Assembly (NCBI GenBank): GCA_013396755.1
Contig: VWZF01003276.1
Location: 668,254-732,253, forward strand
Length of the DNA: 64,000 bases
Source: Sclerurus mexicanus
Lineage: Eukaryota > Chordata > Aves > Passeriformes > Furnariidae
Reading direction: 5' to 3'
Numbering within the stretch: the stretch's first letter is position 1; each line of letters starts with the position of its first letter. Positions 1-11,471 of this stretch are shown piece by piece. Under the pieces are notes generated by a model. It had not been told where the DNA came from, searched no databases, and worked only from the letters and a program-made list of their open reading frames with translations. Made by a program: the position numbers and the translations under genes.

Positions 1-33
1 TAAAGTAGGCACTACTCTGTCTGAAGGAAGTTC
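1..33 (-). CDS. C12orf50: C12orf50 exon, start only, cut by the window edge
   Basis: An acceptor (TTTCTAATAACAG) precedes an open stretch reading RTSFRQSSAYF in the phase left by the 1199 exon. It resembles human RRRIPFSKTYSK after the same GSA motif. Only 33 bases are visible, so this is a moderate call. Confidence 0.5.
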
Positions 34-3000
34 CTGTTATTAGAAATTAAGACAGGGAGGCACCTTGAGATGGAGATTCAGTCCATCTTAAAAGAGATGA
101 CTGAAGCTGACAAGATTAAATCACTTTCTTAACTTATGATTATTTAAATTATTTACTGCTAAATTTGTTGACAAAGTGACATATAAAAAATAATATTATC
201 CAGAGAAACCATGTACATAGAAAGTGGAAAGGCAAATAAAGCCCAAATGATATACTAGATTGTGCAAAGCTACATTAGCAAGACAAAAATAAAGTTGTAA
301 AATCGGGGTTACATGCAAAACAGATTGCCAGAAAGAAAGATGCAAGATGGGGAATTCCACTTGTTGGTTTCTTGTCAAATTAATTACACAGAATGTACCA
401 TCAAGAGGACAGTAGAGTATTTCAAAGATGGAAAAAAAGATGAAGGAAAGTATCATCCTTCATAAATGGCAAGGGATTCAGTCCTCTATCCAACATAATT
501 AATGTGAAAAAAATAATACTCATATAGATCACAAAAATCTCCACTGAATTTAAATTGGTAAGAGAAGTTTGAATAAGATCCAAGCCCTTGTTTAATCAAG
601 ATGAAAGATAACCCTAAATAATGAAAATAAATAGAAATCCATAGCAGTGAAAACTTCGGTGAAATCCTAATTGTGGAAATATACCATGTAAAGCAAGGTC
701 ATTTTTTTCATACCCTACTGGGACAAAAAAAAAATTGAATAAGAAACATTTCTGAGACAAAACAGAAATTCTACTGCAAAATTACTTCTACTACTACCAG
801 TAGTTAGAATAAAATAAGAAGTTAAAAGGTGGAGGTTCACTAGCCTTAATAAGGTTTATTAAATATTTGAAAAGACTAAATCACATAAAAGATGCCGTAA
901 AAAGTAGGCATCAGTTTATCTCTGCACATCAGTACATCATTGCACTCAGGAATTCCTGCTATGAAGGTGACTCAATTATTGCTCATAAATTTTCTTTCTG
1001 ACAAATTGTAAAGCTTTATAAATCTTTACATTTTGTTCTATGGGTACAGTTAAAATCTATTTGCCAAAATTATGCTTGATCAAATTTACTAATATCTGTA
1101 TTTAGGCATAAATAACTTAATATTTACTGGAAGGGACATGACTGAATGCTGCATAATATAGACAGGCATTTTAAGAACTTTGTGTAAGCAAAACCCACTT
1201 GCAGATCCACTGAACTTTGGTTTTTGAGTGGCAGTACGATAGACTACATATGCTGATCGTCGAGGTTCTGGAGAATTTAAATAAGTGTATCTTCCAGTTT
1301 CTTTTCCATAAGGACTGGAAGAAGCAGTTTCATCATTCCTACTTTGACACCTTTGTTGGTAATTTGGTTTTACTTTAGGGTCCAAAGTCTGAATTCCTAA
1401 AAGTAAAAATACAAACAAAAAGTTATGCTATTACTCAAAATTTGACATATTGCAAGAGATTGGAGGCTGGGCAACAAGATGTAAAAAATGTTCTTTGTGG
1501 ATAGTCCAGTCCAAATAAGGATTGTCCACATTTGACGTTAAGAACAGAAATTAACTAGGTAGTTAATTATAATCATCTCACAGTTTAGTAAATAAAAATG
1601 AATAAATGAACAGTTTTATCCAAATACCTTTGTTGGTTACTGTATTAGTTGAATGCCTTGTCTCCTCAGAAATCCATTTATTTTTCTTTATTTCCTTACA
1701 GTGATGGTTCTTTACCAGTTCAGTGTGGCTTGTCTCTGACAAATTAAAATAACACATATATTTATTTTTTAGAAAGCACACAAAATGTCCTTATCTAAAA
1801 ATGGTGTGGTGTTTTGAAAACATAATCTCCCGCTTCATACATGGGTCACCTTGGGTAGAACATGGTTTTACATGTTAATTATTCTAAAACTATCAATCCC
1901 CAAAATGAAAGCCAAAGTGGCTATGTTTCCTCTAGCAGAAGAAATCTTGAAAGCCAACTCAAAAACTAACTCTAATGGCAAAGACCAGATCATCCTTTCT
2001 CTGCACTGCATAGGTGATGTGTGGACCCCTGGAACACCCATGGTTGAGCCTATGGAGACCACTTCATGCACTTCAAAGGACACCTGCCTGAACTTTGAAT
2101 GACTAGATACATCCTGGACATAAACATGACAAAATACTACAAATGAGGAGGATAAAATTGCAATATCATTGGTTGCATAGGTAAGCCCACTTCAAACTAC
2201 AAACAGAACTTCACAAGGAAAGTTGCAGTATAAAGTAAACACAGTGCTCTTCAGGAAGATGTGGCTTTATTCTTCTTTTTCTTTCACTAATGTAAGTAAG
2301 CGTCTTTGATTTCTTTTATTTCAGGCCAGAATGTGTCAGAAATTCTCTGTTTCTTCTTTAGTTTATGGGACAGTTTACAGACAAATCTTTTTTTTTTTTA
2401 ACTCTAAAACTGCCAAGAAATAATGGGGTAACAATCTACCTACAATAATCAGATTGATACATTTTCTACATTGACAAATATATTCTGAAATTTTCTTGGT
2501 GAAAAGGATGAAGCTGATCATCAAGGTACTTCAGTGTAGTTATTTTTAATTTGCTGTATGTGACTAGCTTTTAATGAGCATACTTTATCATAAGTGTTAT
2601 GCTCTTTCCTTAACTATATTTTTACTGGTTCTATTAAGTCCCATGTTCTGTGAGATACTACTGACATTTAAATCTGTTTTACTTGACAGGAGTGGAAAGC
2701 ACACAGCACTCCACATGATCTAACATATGAACATCAAAGACTTCAGTAACTCAGGGACTGATCCTGCCCCCACTGAGTCTTGCAGAGGATGCAAACTAGC
2801 TAAAAGAAACAGAACTGAACCATAGCATACAATGACTGCTGCCATTTTGCAGTGAAAGAAATCAGACTGTTGATGGGAAATTTCACTTCAGATTGATTTC
2901 ACACAAAACACAAAATGCCCATCACATTTGAAGAGAAACAAAAATGATCTAATCTAAAAATTTGGAAATATACAATAATGAAGTACCTTTCACACTGGAA

Positions 3001-6000
3001 TACTTTGATCCAATTTGTTCTTTTTCCCAAGGTAGTGCCTCGAATCTGTTACTCTGTGTCCCAGAACCACCACCTCCTAGAGGAAAGGAGTCTCAAAAAG
3101 TCATCTACACTTAAGAGCACCCTAGGCAAGTTGAACAATGCAAAGACTCTGCTTTTTATACAGCATGTTTTTTAGCTGAAATGGTTAAAGAAGTACAACC
3201 AACATAATTAAACTCAATAGCTGATTCAATAAGGCCCACAAAAATTAGAGAAAAGAGTCTGTTTAAAAAGCTTTAAATATATATAGGTGTGAAGAGAGAT
3301 TTAATTATTGAATTGTTTCCCAGTGGTAACTGCTTATATGGACATAAAAAATGTTTAAAAGAAAGATACATTTGTATATAAAGGTCAGAGGAAAAGGAGT
3401 AGCATGTAAGATACATGTTTACTGTGCAATAAAGTTCTGGAGCTACAAGACCCATACCAGTTTGCTCCAAGCTAGAGCAAGCAGCCCTAGCATGGTACTG
3501 CATTATTTTGCATTGATGACCTAAGAGGAAAAAAAGAATACTACAACAATTATTACTATTTTTATGACTAATAAATATCTATGATGAAAAGGGATTGAAT
3601 ACCACTAAGTATTAAGTAAATTCAAAGAGAATGGCATTCTTCAACTTTAATTACATGATTCAGTAGTGAACAAAATGGGTCAAAACACTATGTCTTCATC
3701 AACATGAACCAAGTTTATGCAGAGGGATTGGATCCACTAGACAAGATGCAGGACTGCAGCTTTGTTATTTCTGTGTAGGATAACTGAAAAATATAAAGCT
3801 TATTCATCTTAACTAGGGATAGTCTCACAGAGGTAACAGTTTTTGAAAACATTTTAACTTGTATGCATCTGTACACTTGCTTTTTTGTAACTCCACAGAA
3901 CATTTTCTTTCCCAAAATTAAGTATGAAAAAAAATTAATTGTATCAGCTTAAAGGATTTTTCAGTATAATCCTAAAATCAGCATAGTACATAATCATAAA
4001 CAATGGTTTTGATTGTTATAATTAATGCTGCAGCATAAGAAGGAGTGTCTAGAACACAAAGAACAAATAATAACTCAAATGTAAAATGGTGAAGTTTAAT
4101 GCATGCATATTCAGTTATTTGATTTGCCACATGATGTTCAGCAATAAGAAGCTGATGTTACAGTATATTACCTCCATTGTTAAAGGATCTATGATCTGTT
4201 CTGGGACTACTCTCTATTAGTACTCTCCTTTCTGAACTCTCTTTTTCTTTTCTTGTATTACTACATTTTGTAGGAATTGTGTTACTGTCACCTGGAAAGG
4301 CAACCGAAAGAATGTTTAGCTGTGGGTAAGCCCAGGGAATGGTACTGACATTCTCCTCCTCCCACCTCTAAGAGCCACTGATTTGTGCAATTTCTCTTAA
4401 CCTTTCATTTCATAACCTTCTTTCTCTTTTTTTAGTTATTTAGATCCTGTCTTGTGTAACTCATGCATAACTTTCATGTTCTCTAAGAAAATATCTTAAC
4501 ACATAGGCTAAAGAAGACTATGGCATCAAAGTAAAGACCCTGCTATGAAATACCTGTTTATTCATGAGTTTCTCACTTTCCATGAATCATATTTATGAAT
4601 CCTACCTGAATGAATTTATGGCATTTTGAAGATGCATGTAATCATAGTACCTAAAGCCTCAGAGAACTCATTTGAAAAACTGCTTTGGGGAAACATATCT
4701 ATCCCTTTCTCTGAATGTATCTAAAAAATACACTTCTTAAAAGTTATGTTCATGTATTTGTTACTGATTCTCTCATCTGTAGACTATCAAAACTATTTTA
4801 ATAACAAACATTTAAATTTAGAAAACAGAAGAGAATAATGAATGAAGTAATATAATAATTGTGGTAAATACTTAAGAATTTGTATTTCTTTGACCTTAAC
4901 TATGCTGGATAAAGCCCAGCGTTTGAAACAAATGGAACTTTTCTGTTCCTCCCTTTTATAAGATCCTTTAAAGGGATATTTACTTAATCTAAATTTACTT
5001 ATAGAAAAGTTTGTGTATCACAACATTTTGCCACCTAGACACCCAAGACAGCCTTGCGGAGACTGCAGAGCACCTCCAGGAAAGTGACTTACTTCACCTT
5101 CCTTTGGTGCTATCTGATGATGCAATAAATAGTTCCATAAGAATTCCTGTCTCTCTCCACTTACAACAGAGCGCCTTGATAAGAAATTTAAGCTACATTC
5201 CTAATGTTAGGATGGTTAAAATTAGACTAAATATAGCTTGATTGTGAAGAAAAATTATATGAAAGACCTATGTTGTGCATGTCAGGAAAGTACACGTTGG
5301 TTTAATAGCCCATTTCTATCTTTTCCATCTACAATTGATGCAAGTAATCACCACTAGTACCTGGTAAATAATGAATGAAGTGTTTTTGCAATATGCTTAC
5401 ATATACAAATATATTCCTTGTAATATTTTATGTTCACTAAATTTAAAAAGCGGGAAAGAGGTGCAAACAATGTAATAGTTTCTCCCTTTTACAGCAATTT
5501 TAAAAGTGGTAAACACAGTTCAAGGAAATTAAAAATACTTGCCTTTCTGCAAGTTTTGTTCCGTAGCTTCCAAGGGTAATAGCTCATCCTGCCAAGGTGA
5601 AGACGTAGTTTTTGTTGATTGGTGTTTGTGAGGGTTCTGAATCCCATAATACTCTCCTAAACATTTCCCAAGAGGGAAAGAAAAAGCCTCAAAGTTTACT
5701 GTATTATCAGCATTGCTGTTTAGAAAAGAGTGGCTAATTTCATATTTACCAGATTTATAACATATATCCCTTATTGCTCTTTCCTCTTCAATATCTGCAG
5801 TAGTCTTGGGCCTCCAGTTAGAAACATCTATAGGAAATATTTGTAAAAGATTACAAGATAATCATACAAATACCTTCAATATTTCTTAATAATCAAATAC
5901 CATAACGACTTTCATTTCTGTCATTGGTTATTTTTGTTTCTGACTGCAACCTCTGCTTCTGAACAGAAAAATGATTCCTTAATATTAGGTATTTTCAAAT

Positions 6001-9000
6001 ACAATGGAATAGCAATTAAAACATATTAAGAAGCAAATGTTTGTTAATTTAAAATGATTCAAAACATCTCCAGTATTAATTTTCAAAACAACCCTTCATT
6101 TACACACACAAGGAAATCTGATTCAACATGTCACCAGGGAGTGCTTGACAAAAAACCTCTGCCCCACAGTTACTATCCTGTAATGTCTGCCAGCAGAGCT
6201 GGTGAAGTGAGCTCTCCTTACCCCTCTCAATTAAGGCTCTGAAGATTAGCAAAACCCTGCTTTAAGTTCATGTGGCATATTCAGATGGAAACCAAGTTAA
6301 GAAGCACTAACAGGCTGCCCTACCAGTCAATCTGATGGGCAGGAGGAAAGTGAAAAGTGGCTTCTGGCAGTACAGTAATTTGCTGAGTGCACACCTGAGA
6401 GTAGGTCATTCTCTCACTTTTCACTCTCTGGGAATGTGCAATTTGTTCCTTCCCTATGAATCTCTTATCTCTAAATGAGATACAGTCAAAGATTTAACTA
6501 TATTAACATACATACACACACACACATAAACATTCAGTTAAACTAGTGAAGAGTTTTGCATGGATTCTCTTTGCCAGATTTAAGAATATCTTTTTTTTTA
6601 AAAAAAAAATAGACTACCTGAAGAGTCTAGCAAATCAGTTGAACTCACACAACTATCTTTTGTAAAAAACCTGTGACTTCACCTTCAGTGATCAGTGTGT
6701 ACAGCCCTTGTTCAAAAATTTGTTTCCCAGAAAGGAAGTACCTCCTAAATGTGTAGTTTCACAACAAAATTTTGAAGTTTTTGATAGCCATCTGAATTGT
6801 GGATCACACCATCTGAACTGTGCATCACATCACCTGAATTGTGGATCACATTTTAAACTTAATTTAATGAAAAAGAGATATGTGAGTTATACTGTTTACA
6901 TATACACTATTAAAATATACACTAGAGAATTCAAAGGAGTTAGAAAACATTGCCATGCTTCATCTGGTGACTACCAGTTTCAATGTTTTCAAGATTAACT
7001 GAAAACTATTTCAAAAGCTCATCAACAACTCTTTTCCAAAAATGTGGTTATTATAATAAATCAGTTGTTAAGTACATTGCAAGAGTTCACAAAACCCGCT
7101 CAACTTCCTTGTAAAAGAAAGAAAAAAAACTGTTTACAGTTCTCTTCCTCTCCATCGTCCTCTTCATCATCTTCTTCATCACCAAGGTTTATAATTAGCG
7201 GAGGGTGAATTGGTAACAAAATATTCTCTTGACTTCTGAATGAGTCTTGACGATTGGCTGGATGCAGAATCCCTCCTTGGACATCCTGTTTTAATGGGAC
7301 ATCTGCAAACAAGAACATTAGATGCACTTAAAAGAGTGAATATCACATCTACATTCACACTAGCATGTATTGTTTTGAAATCCTTATCAGGACTAAGAAC
7401 TATCTTGTGCAGGGGTTGGCAAGAGAGCATCTTCCAACTCCACAAAGTAGGAAAAACACTGGTACTAGCTCCTCTGAATGGACAGATGAGGCACTGCTCA
7501 ACACAGACATTTGAAAAGAGGAACTTTTTCATCATGGAGCTATTTAAAAAAGACGGGTTATCTCTTCCAGCTGGTGGGTAGATTGAGTCAGCAACTTTTT
7601 TGCTTCCAATCCCTTTTAAGGTATTTACAAGATGAAGAATTGTGTGATTAGTCATTGCTGGATTGAAGTGAGTGAGTTTAGGACCCCAATTGTGAAAATA
7701 TTTTAAACATGCTGAATAACAGGCAGGCTGTATCACTCTCCACGGCATCCATTTTGAAGAATTCAGGAATGCAAAGCACAGAATTGCCCATTTTAAACTT
7801 GTAGACTTTTTTTTTCTATCAAACTGAACCACAACTCTTTTTGCTAGGTACAAAATGTAGATTTTGAGAAGGCATGTGTAGTTCATGAAAATAATTTACA
7901 TTTGACTAGAAGAAAATCAGACAATATATTATATTCCTTAGGAAAATGGCTTCAGTACTGGGACAAGATATTCCAAGAGCTGGGAAATGCAATGGACTGA
8001 AAAGAAAAATGATGAAAAATAGTGAGTCTAATCAATCAAGCTGATTGATTTGCAACTATAGATACAATCAGGATTCTGTGCATTATATTAAAAATATTGA
8101 AGGTGAATATATTTCCCAGTTTAAAAAAAAAAAAGTGGGCATTTTTCTATTATTCCATTTGTTCTTCTTTTGCATCTCTTGCTTGCCTATGAGCAGTGTG
8201 TATATAATATTAAACCCATTTTAACAGCACTATTGCAGATCAGATTTGTTGTATCTCATGTAAGAGACGTGTAAGATAAAATACTAACTTCACAGAGCCT
8301 TTTTCACTATCCAGAAGAGGGTATTATTAGTTCCAGGTAATATAAGCCAAAAGAAACTTAAATTAGTATAACAAGATTTCTAAGTATTAGAACAAATAAA
8401 TGCAGGTTTAGTATTTGCAATGTTATTGTGGAGCACATAGACTTTGAATTTGTACATATTGCAATAAAAACTAAAAGAGTTGGGTCTGTTTTCTAGTTCT
8501 AGTTGTTGGATGATGCCCATAGTGCCTTCTGGGCATAGTCTGTGACTATCCCCACACCAAAAATGGGCCTGTGCTGTGCAAGTGGGAACTGTGCTAAATG
8601 CAGTATGGGCACTCAGAGAAATAGCACTCAGGTTATTGCCCTGGTACTGTGTGGTTAGTTAAGCTCCACATGCCCAGATATGAGAGGCTATGTTTTCCTG
8701 AGGTAATTTCAGGAACACAAGGTTTCATATTGACTTGTTCTCCTCACTCTTGCTTTTGACATCTGTCCTGATTCTTTGCCCTGGACTCTTACCCTGTTCT
8801 GAGTTCCAGATGTGTACCAGGACACCTGACAGTCAAGAGCTCCTTTTAGAGAGGACTGAGATAAAAAACCCCAGATTATAATGGTGGGATTTTCCACAAA
8901 TAAGTATGCTACCTTACACACTATTACTGTACTTCAGTAACATGCAACCAATGTTCAAGCCCGAAAATTTCATTCAAAATGATGAACTGGAAATATATTT

Positions 9001-9612
9001 GCATACAGAGCACTGTAATCTGATTGTCTGATCCATATGTGTTGCGCTCTATCAACAGATAGTGCTACTAGTGTACCTATCAACCTTCTGCCCCCAACAC
9101 ACACACTACTTCTAATTTATCTCAAATGATTACCTGCATATTAACAACTTTAACTACTAGAGAGATTTAATCTATGAAAAATACAAGTTAAACAATGTTT
9201 TTACTCCATGGATCTTAGCAACCTAAATTACCATTTGTGACTTCATCTTTTGTGTCACTAATAGGTAAGAAGATTCAAAACATGACAGGTAAAATAATTC
9301 ATGTGGCAATTTATTCAATTTCCTTTCTTTGCCTTGAGCTTGCTGGGATAGCAGATCAAACCTGATTGGTTTGCCATGGTTCATTTCTTGACCTTACTAT
9401 ATATTACTTATGTAATAAGCACTGGAAGCACATTTTTGTCTATTCCTTACCCTAATGAACAAATTGTTGAGAAAATATTTTTACTCACTGTTACTCGGTG
9501 GCAAATAAAGTCCATTTATATTACGGGGTTTTCTGTGAAAGAAGTCACAGCTTATCCTCCTACAGCCTACGGGTTCTGTCTCCCAGAAACAGGAGAATTT
9601 GCTGTAGTTTTG
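1..9612 (-). CDS. C12orf50: C12orf50 ortholog, ZC3H11-like CCCH zinc-finger protein (gene span, partial at both ends)
   Basis: Eight exons are recognised on the minus strand: 9489-9612, 7138-7302, 5543-5827, 4172-4291, 2987-3076, 1628-1735, 1199-1396 and 1-33 (cut by the window edge). Joined, they stay open and all junction phases agree. The first of these exons holds a C-x8-C-x4-C-x3-H finger followed by RKPRNINGLYLPPSN. The second has ENILLPIHPPLIINL and then an acidic run. This order matches human C12orf50 and also the third-finger region of ZC3H11A, a protein linked to mRNA export. The function of C12orf50 itself is not established; RNA binding is an inference from the finger. The initiating Met exon was not found. 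The gene is divergent from RLIG1, as in human. One intron (after 5543) uses a GC donor. Confidence 0.85.
1199..1396 (-). CDS. C12orf50: C12orf50 exon near the C-terminus
   Basis: 198 bases, phase 1 to phase 1. It starts after TTTTTACTTTTAG and runs through YLNSPEPRRSAYVVYRTATQ to FSGSA. The donor is GCAAGTGGGT. If that donor is not used, the frame stays open to a stop at 1089, giving an alternative C-terminus. Confidence 0.75.
1628..1735 (-). CDS. C12orf50: C12orf50 exon, basic KKNKW motif
   Basis: 108 bases, phase 1 to phase 1. It encodes ELVKNHHCKEIKKNKWISEE, the counterpart of human VKKPHFKGVKKRKWIYDE. The acceptor is TTTGTCAG and the donor AAAGGTATTT. Confidence 0.82.
2987..3076 (-). CDS. 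C12orf50: C12orf50 exon, glycine-rich start
   Basis: 90 bases, phase 1 to phase 1. It reads GGGGSGTQSNRF and ends EKEQIGSKYSSVK, matching human GGG and EKEATISKYSNTK. The acceptor is TTTCCTCTAG and the donor AAAGGTACTT. It is short and diverged; it was found by its splice sites and conserved phase. Confidence 0.72.
4172..4291 (-). CDS. C12orf50: C12orf50 exon
   Basis: 120 bases, phase 1 to phase 1. It encodes DSNTIPTKCSN and ends TDHRSFNNG, aligning with human DSLTVPTKLS and TDIAAFENG. The splice sites are CTTTCCAG and GTAATAT. Confidence 0.8.
5543..5827 (-). CDS. C12orf50: C12orf50 exon with a GC splice donor
   Basis: 285 bases, phase 1 to phase 1. It starts VSNWRPKTTADIEEERAIRD and then ICYKSGKY, matching human KTPEEIEEKRAIKEMCYKSGEY. 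The 3' part is poorly conserved. The donor is AAAG followed by GCAAGT, a textbook GC-AG donor; no GT donor nearby keeps the frame. Confidence 0.8.
6507..6527. repeat. (CA)n microsatellite
   Basis: A short CATACATACACACACACACA tract in a C12orf50 intron. Confidence 0.9.
6789..6851. repeat. 21-bp tandem repeat, three copies
   Basis: Three adjacent 21-base units, each like CATCTGAATTGTGGATCACA plus one base, with one to three differences between copies. It lies in a C12orf50 intron, and I see no gene function. Confidence 0.9.
7138..7302 (-). CDS. C12orf50: C12orf50 exon, HPP motif and acidic tract
   Basis: 165 bases, phase 1 to phase 1. It encodes a QENILLPIHPPLIINL stretch followed by about 14 nearly all Asp/Glu residues. 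The acceptor is TTGTTTGCAG and the donor GTAAAC. The left boundary is the less certain one, because the frame stays open a little further before a stop. Confidence 0.75.
9489..9612 (-). CDS. C12orf50: C12orf50 exon with CCCH finger
   Basis: 124 bases. It is preceded by a strong acceptor (TTTTCTCCTGCAG) and followed by the donor GTGAGT. It reads QQNYSKFSCFWETEPVGC (the first Q lies in the acceptor CAG) and then RRISCDFFH, giving the C-x8-C-x4-C-x3-H spacing. It starts in phase 0 and ends with one spare base. Human begins MEMQQNC, so the start codon should be in an upstream exon. Confidence 0.85.
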
Positions 9613-10985
9613 CTGCAGGAGAAAACAGTTTTCAGGTATTGTAAGTATATCAGTCAAAATGGACTAAATGGATTAGTACATGCTGTGTGAACACTGGACT
9701 GAACGTATGACAATTCACACTGCTGTAAACATATTACCAAAATTTTGTGGGACCACATTCTGACAGTTTACAACATTTCAAATTATCTTGAAAGGTATCT
9801 TAAGTTCCAGATAGCTCTAAAGTTATCTTCAAGTAGGTCAACCGAGTTTGATGATGTAAAACTGTTCCTACTTTAGAAGAGGAGTAAGACAGTCTACTTA
9901 GTTTACTGCAGACTTTTCATGAGATGTTGGGAAGAAAAACAATCTATTAGTCTTTTAATTGACATGTGGCTGAATTTCCTTTCCTGTACAATGGGAAAAT
10001 CAGAACAATCTCCAATGAAATGAGCTGTAGAAGTGCAAATCTTACATTAGTATTGTTTATTATTAAAGAACATGGGTCTATGGGAAAATACGGAACATTA
10101 CCTTGAATATGTAAAGTCAGGTTTATATCCTGGATGTACAAAGCCACACTTGAAAATATTAGATTATTTGGAGGCAGGTTTCTCCCAGTTCCAGACATTA
10201 ACAGCTTTGCCTAGGAGCAGCATCTCCAAAACTTTTAAGACTGTAGTCAGTGCAACTGGGCCATCCCTTGAGACACACTGGGGTCTGGAGTCAAAGCTCA
10301 TCTCCCAGGCATTATTTAACACCTAATTCCCCAACTCTTAAAAATGGATGCAATAAGCAGGAGCCCTACACCTACCCCTCAATTTTTACCGGTGGAATAT
10401 AAATACTTCTTTGAATTGAAGCTATCAGCTGTCAGGAAAATCATAATCTTATCCTGAAAGCAGTAGTTTTCCTTCAAATACTAGACCTTCAGATGAAATG
10501 AAACTCAGATGGGCAGTGTACTTAAGACAAGACAGCTGAATGAAGCAGGTGGTACCTTCTCCATGTGGTTGAACTGTTGAACTGAACTGAAAGCAGTTGT
10601 CAGCCAGGATGGAATGTTACATTTTGACAGTTGCCAACTGCTCCTCCAGCCTGGGACATCAGCAGGATGCTGCTACATGATCTGCCCAGATGGAACGTCT
10701 TCCTTTATCTCCATTGCTTCCAAGAAAGTATAGAAAATCAAAGTGTTTCAAACAGTCTCCCATTCTGGTGCTTCCTTAGTGTAAAATGGAATAAGCCCAT
10801 TTGGTGGGGCTTAAATAACACACAACTTCTTGCTGATGGAACTGTGGTTTTGGAAACAAATCGCTGATACCACAAAGATACCACAGCCTGCTGGGCAACA
10901 GCAGCCAGAGAGAGGAGCGAGAATATATGTGAGAGAACGGATTCTCAGACACCAAGGCCAGGGAAGAAGGAGAGGGTGCCGGAGC
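9613..10985. other. Intron or 5' region of C12orf50; nothing recognised
   Basis: AT-rich sequence between the C12orf50 finger exon and the CpG island. I looked on the minus strand for an exon giving M-x-M-Q in phase 0 and found no clear one. One loose candidate is an open frame starting with Met at 11183 and ending at a CAG/GTGGAT donor near 11076, but nothing conserved supports it. No repeat was identified. Confidence 0.5.
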
Positions 10986-11223
10986 AGAGATTGCCCTGCA
11001 GCCCGTGGCGAAGGCCGCAGTGAGGCAGCCGTGTCCCTGCAGCCCATGGGGGTCCAGGCCCGAGCGGAGATCCACCTGCAGCCTGCGGAGGGCCCCGCGC
11101 CTGAGCAGGTGGTTGCACCCACAGGAGGCCCTGACCCTCTGGAGAGCCCATACTGGAGCAGATTCCTGGCAGGACCTGTGCACCCGCAGAGGGAGGAGTC
11201 GATTTTCGCGGGGGTTGCCGCTG

Positions 11224-11267
11224 CGGAAGGCGGAGCCGCCTCTGTCGCGGGGCGGGGCGGGGCGGGG
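11224..11267 (+). promoter_or_regulatory. ETS-like site and three overlapping GC boxes
   Basis: CGGAAG at 11224-11229 fits an ETS core. GGGGCGGGG occurs three times, at 11249, 11254 and 11259, the Sp1/KLF type. They lie about 145-190 bases upstream of the proposed RLIG1 ATG, with no TATA box. Transcription of RLIG1 probably starts shortly downstream. Confidence 0.65.
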
Positions 11268-11411
11268 CCCGGCCCGGCCCGAGGAAATCGGTGGGCCGCT
11301 GCAGCACCGACAGTGTCAGCGCCGCCCGGCCGCAGCCGAGTGCTCACGGGTTTGGCTGCAGGTGCTGAGCGAGGGGCACGGTGGAGGTTTGCGTGGGGCC
11401 CTCCCCCAGAA

Positions 11412-11471
11412 ATGCAGGAGAAAGGGCCGTTTGGGGGCCGTTCCAGCTCAGCCCCACGCGTTTCCTGGCAG
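11412..11471 (+). CDS. RLIG1: RLIG1 first coding exon (proposed)
   Basis: The first ATG after the GC boxes, with G at -3. It is open for 20 codons (MQEKGPFGGRSSSAPRVSWQ) to the donor CAGGTACAT in phase 0, as the next exon requires. The human exon encodes 30 different residues (MKRLGSVQRKMPC...). I found no better match between the island and 12987, so this is likely but not proven. Confidence 0.55.

Noticed and set aside
1851..2102. Open frames of 71 and 83 codons on opposite strands
   Set aside because: They lie in a C12orf50 intron, no homology was recognised, and the phases do not match neighbouring exons.
7179..7886. 235-codon open frame on the minus strand
   Set aside because: It overlaps the C12orf50 exon 7138-7302 in a different frame, shows no known domain, and has no splice or promoter support.
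9376..9690. 104-codon open frame on the plus strand
   Set aside because: It is antisense to the C12orf50 zinc-finger exon and has no independent support.
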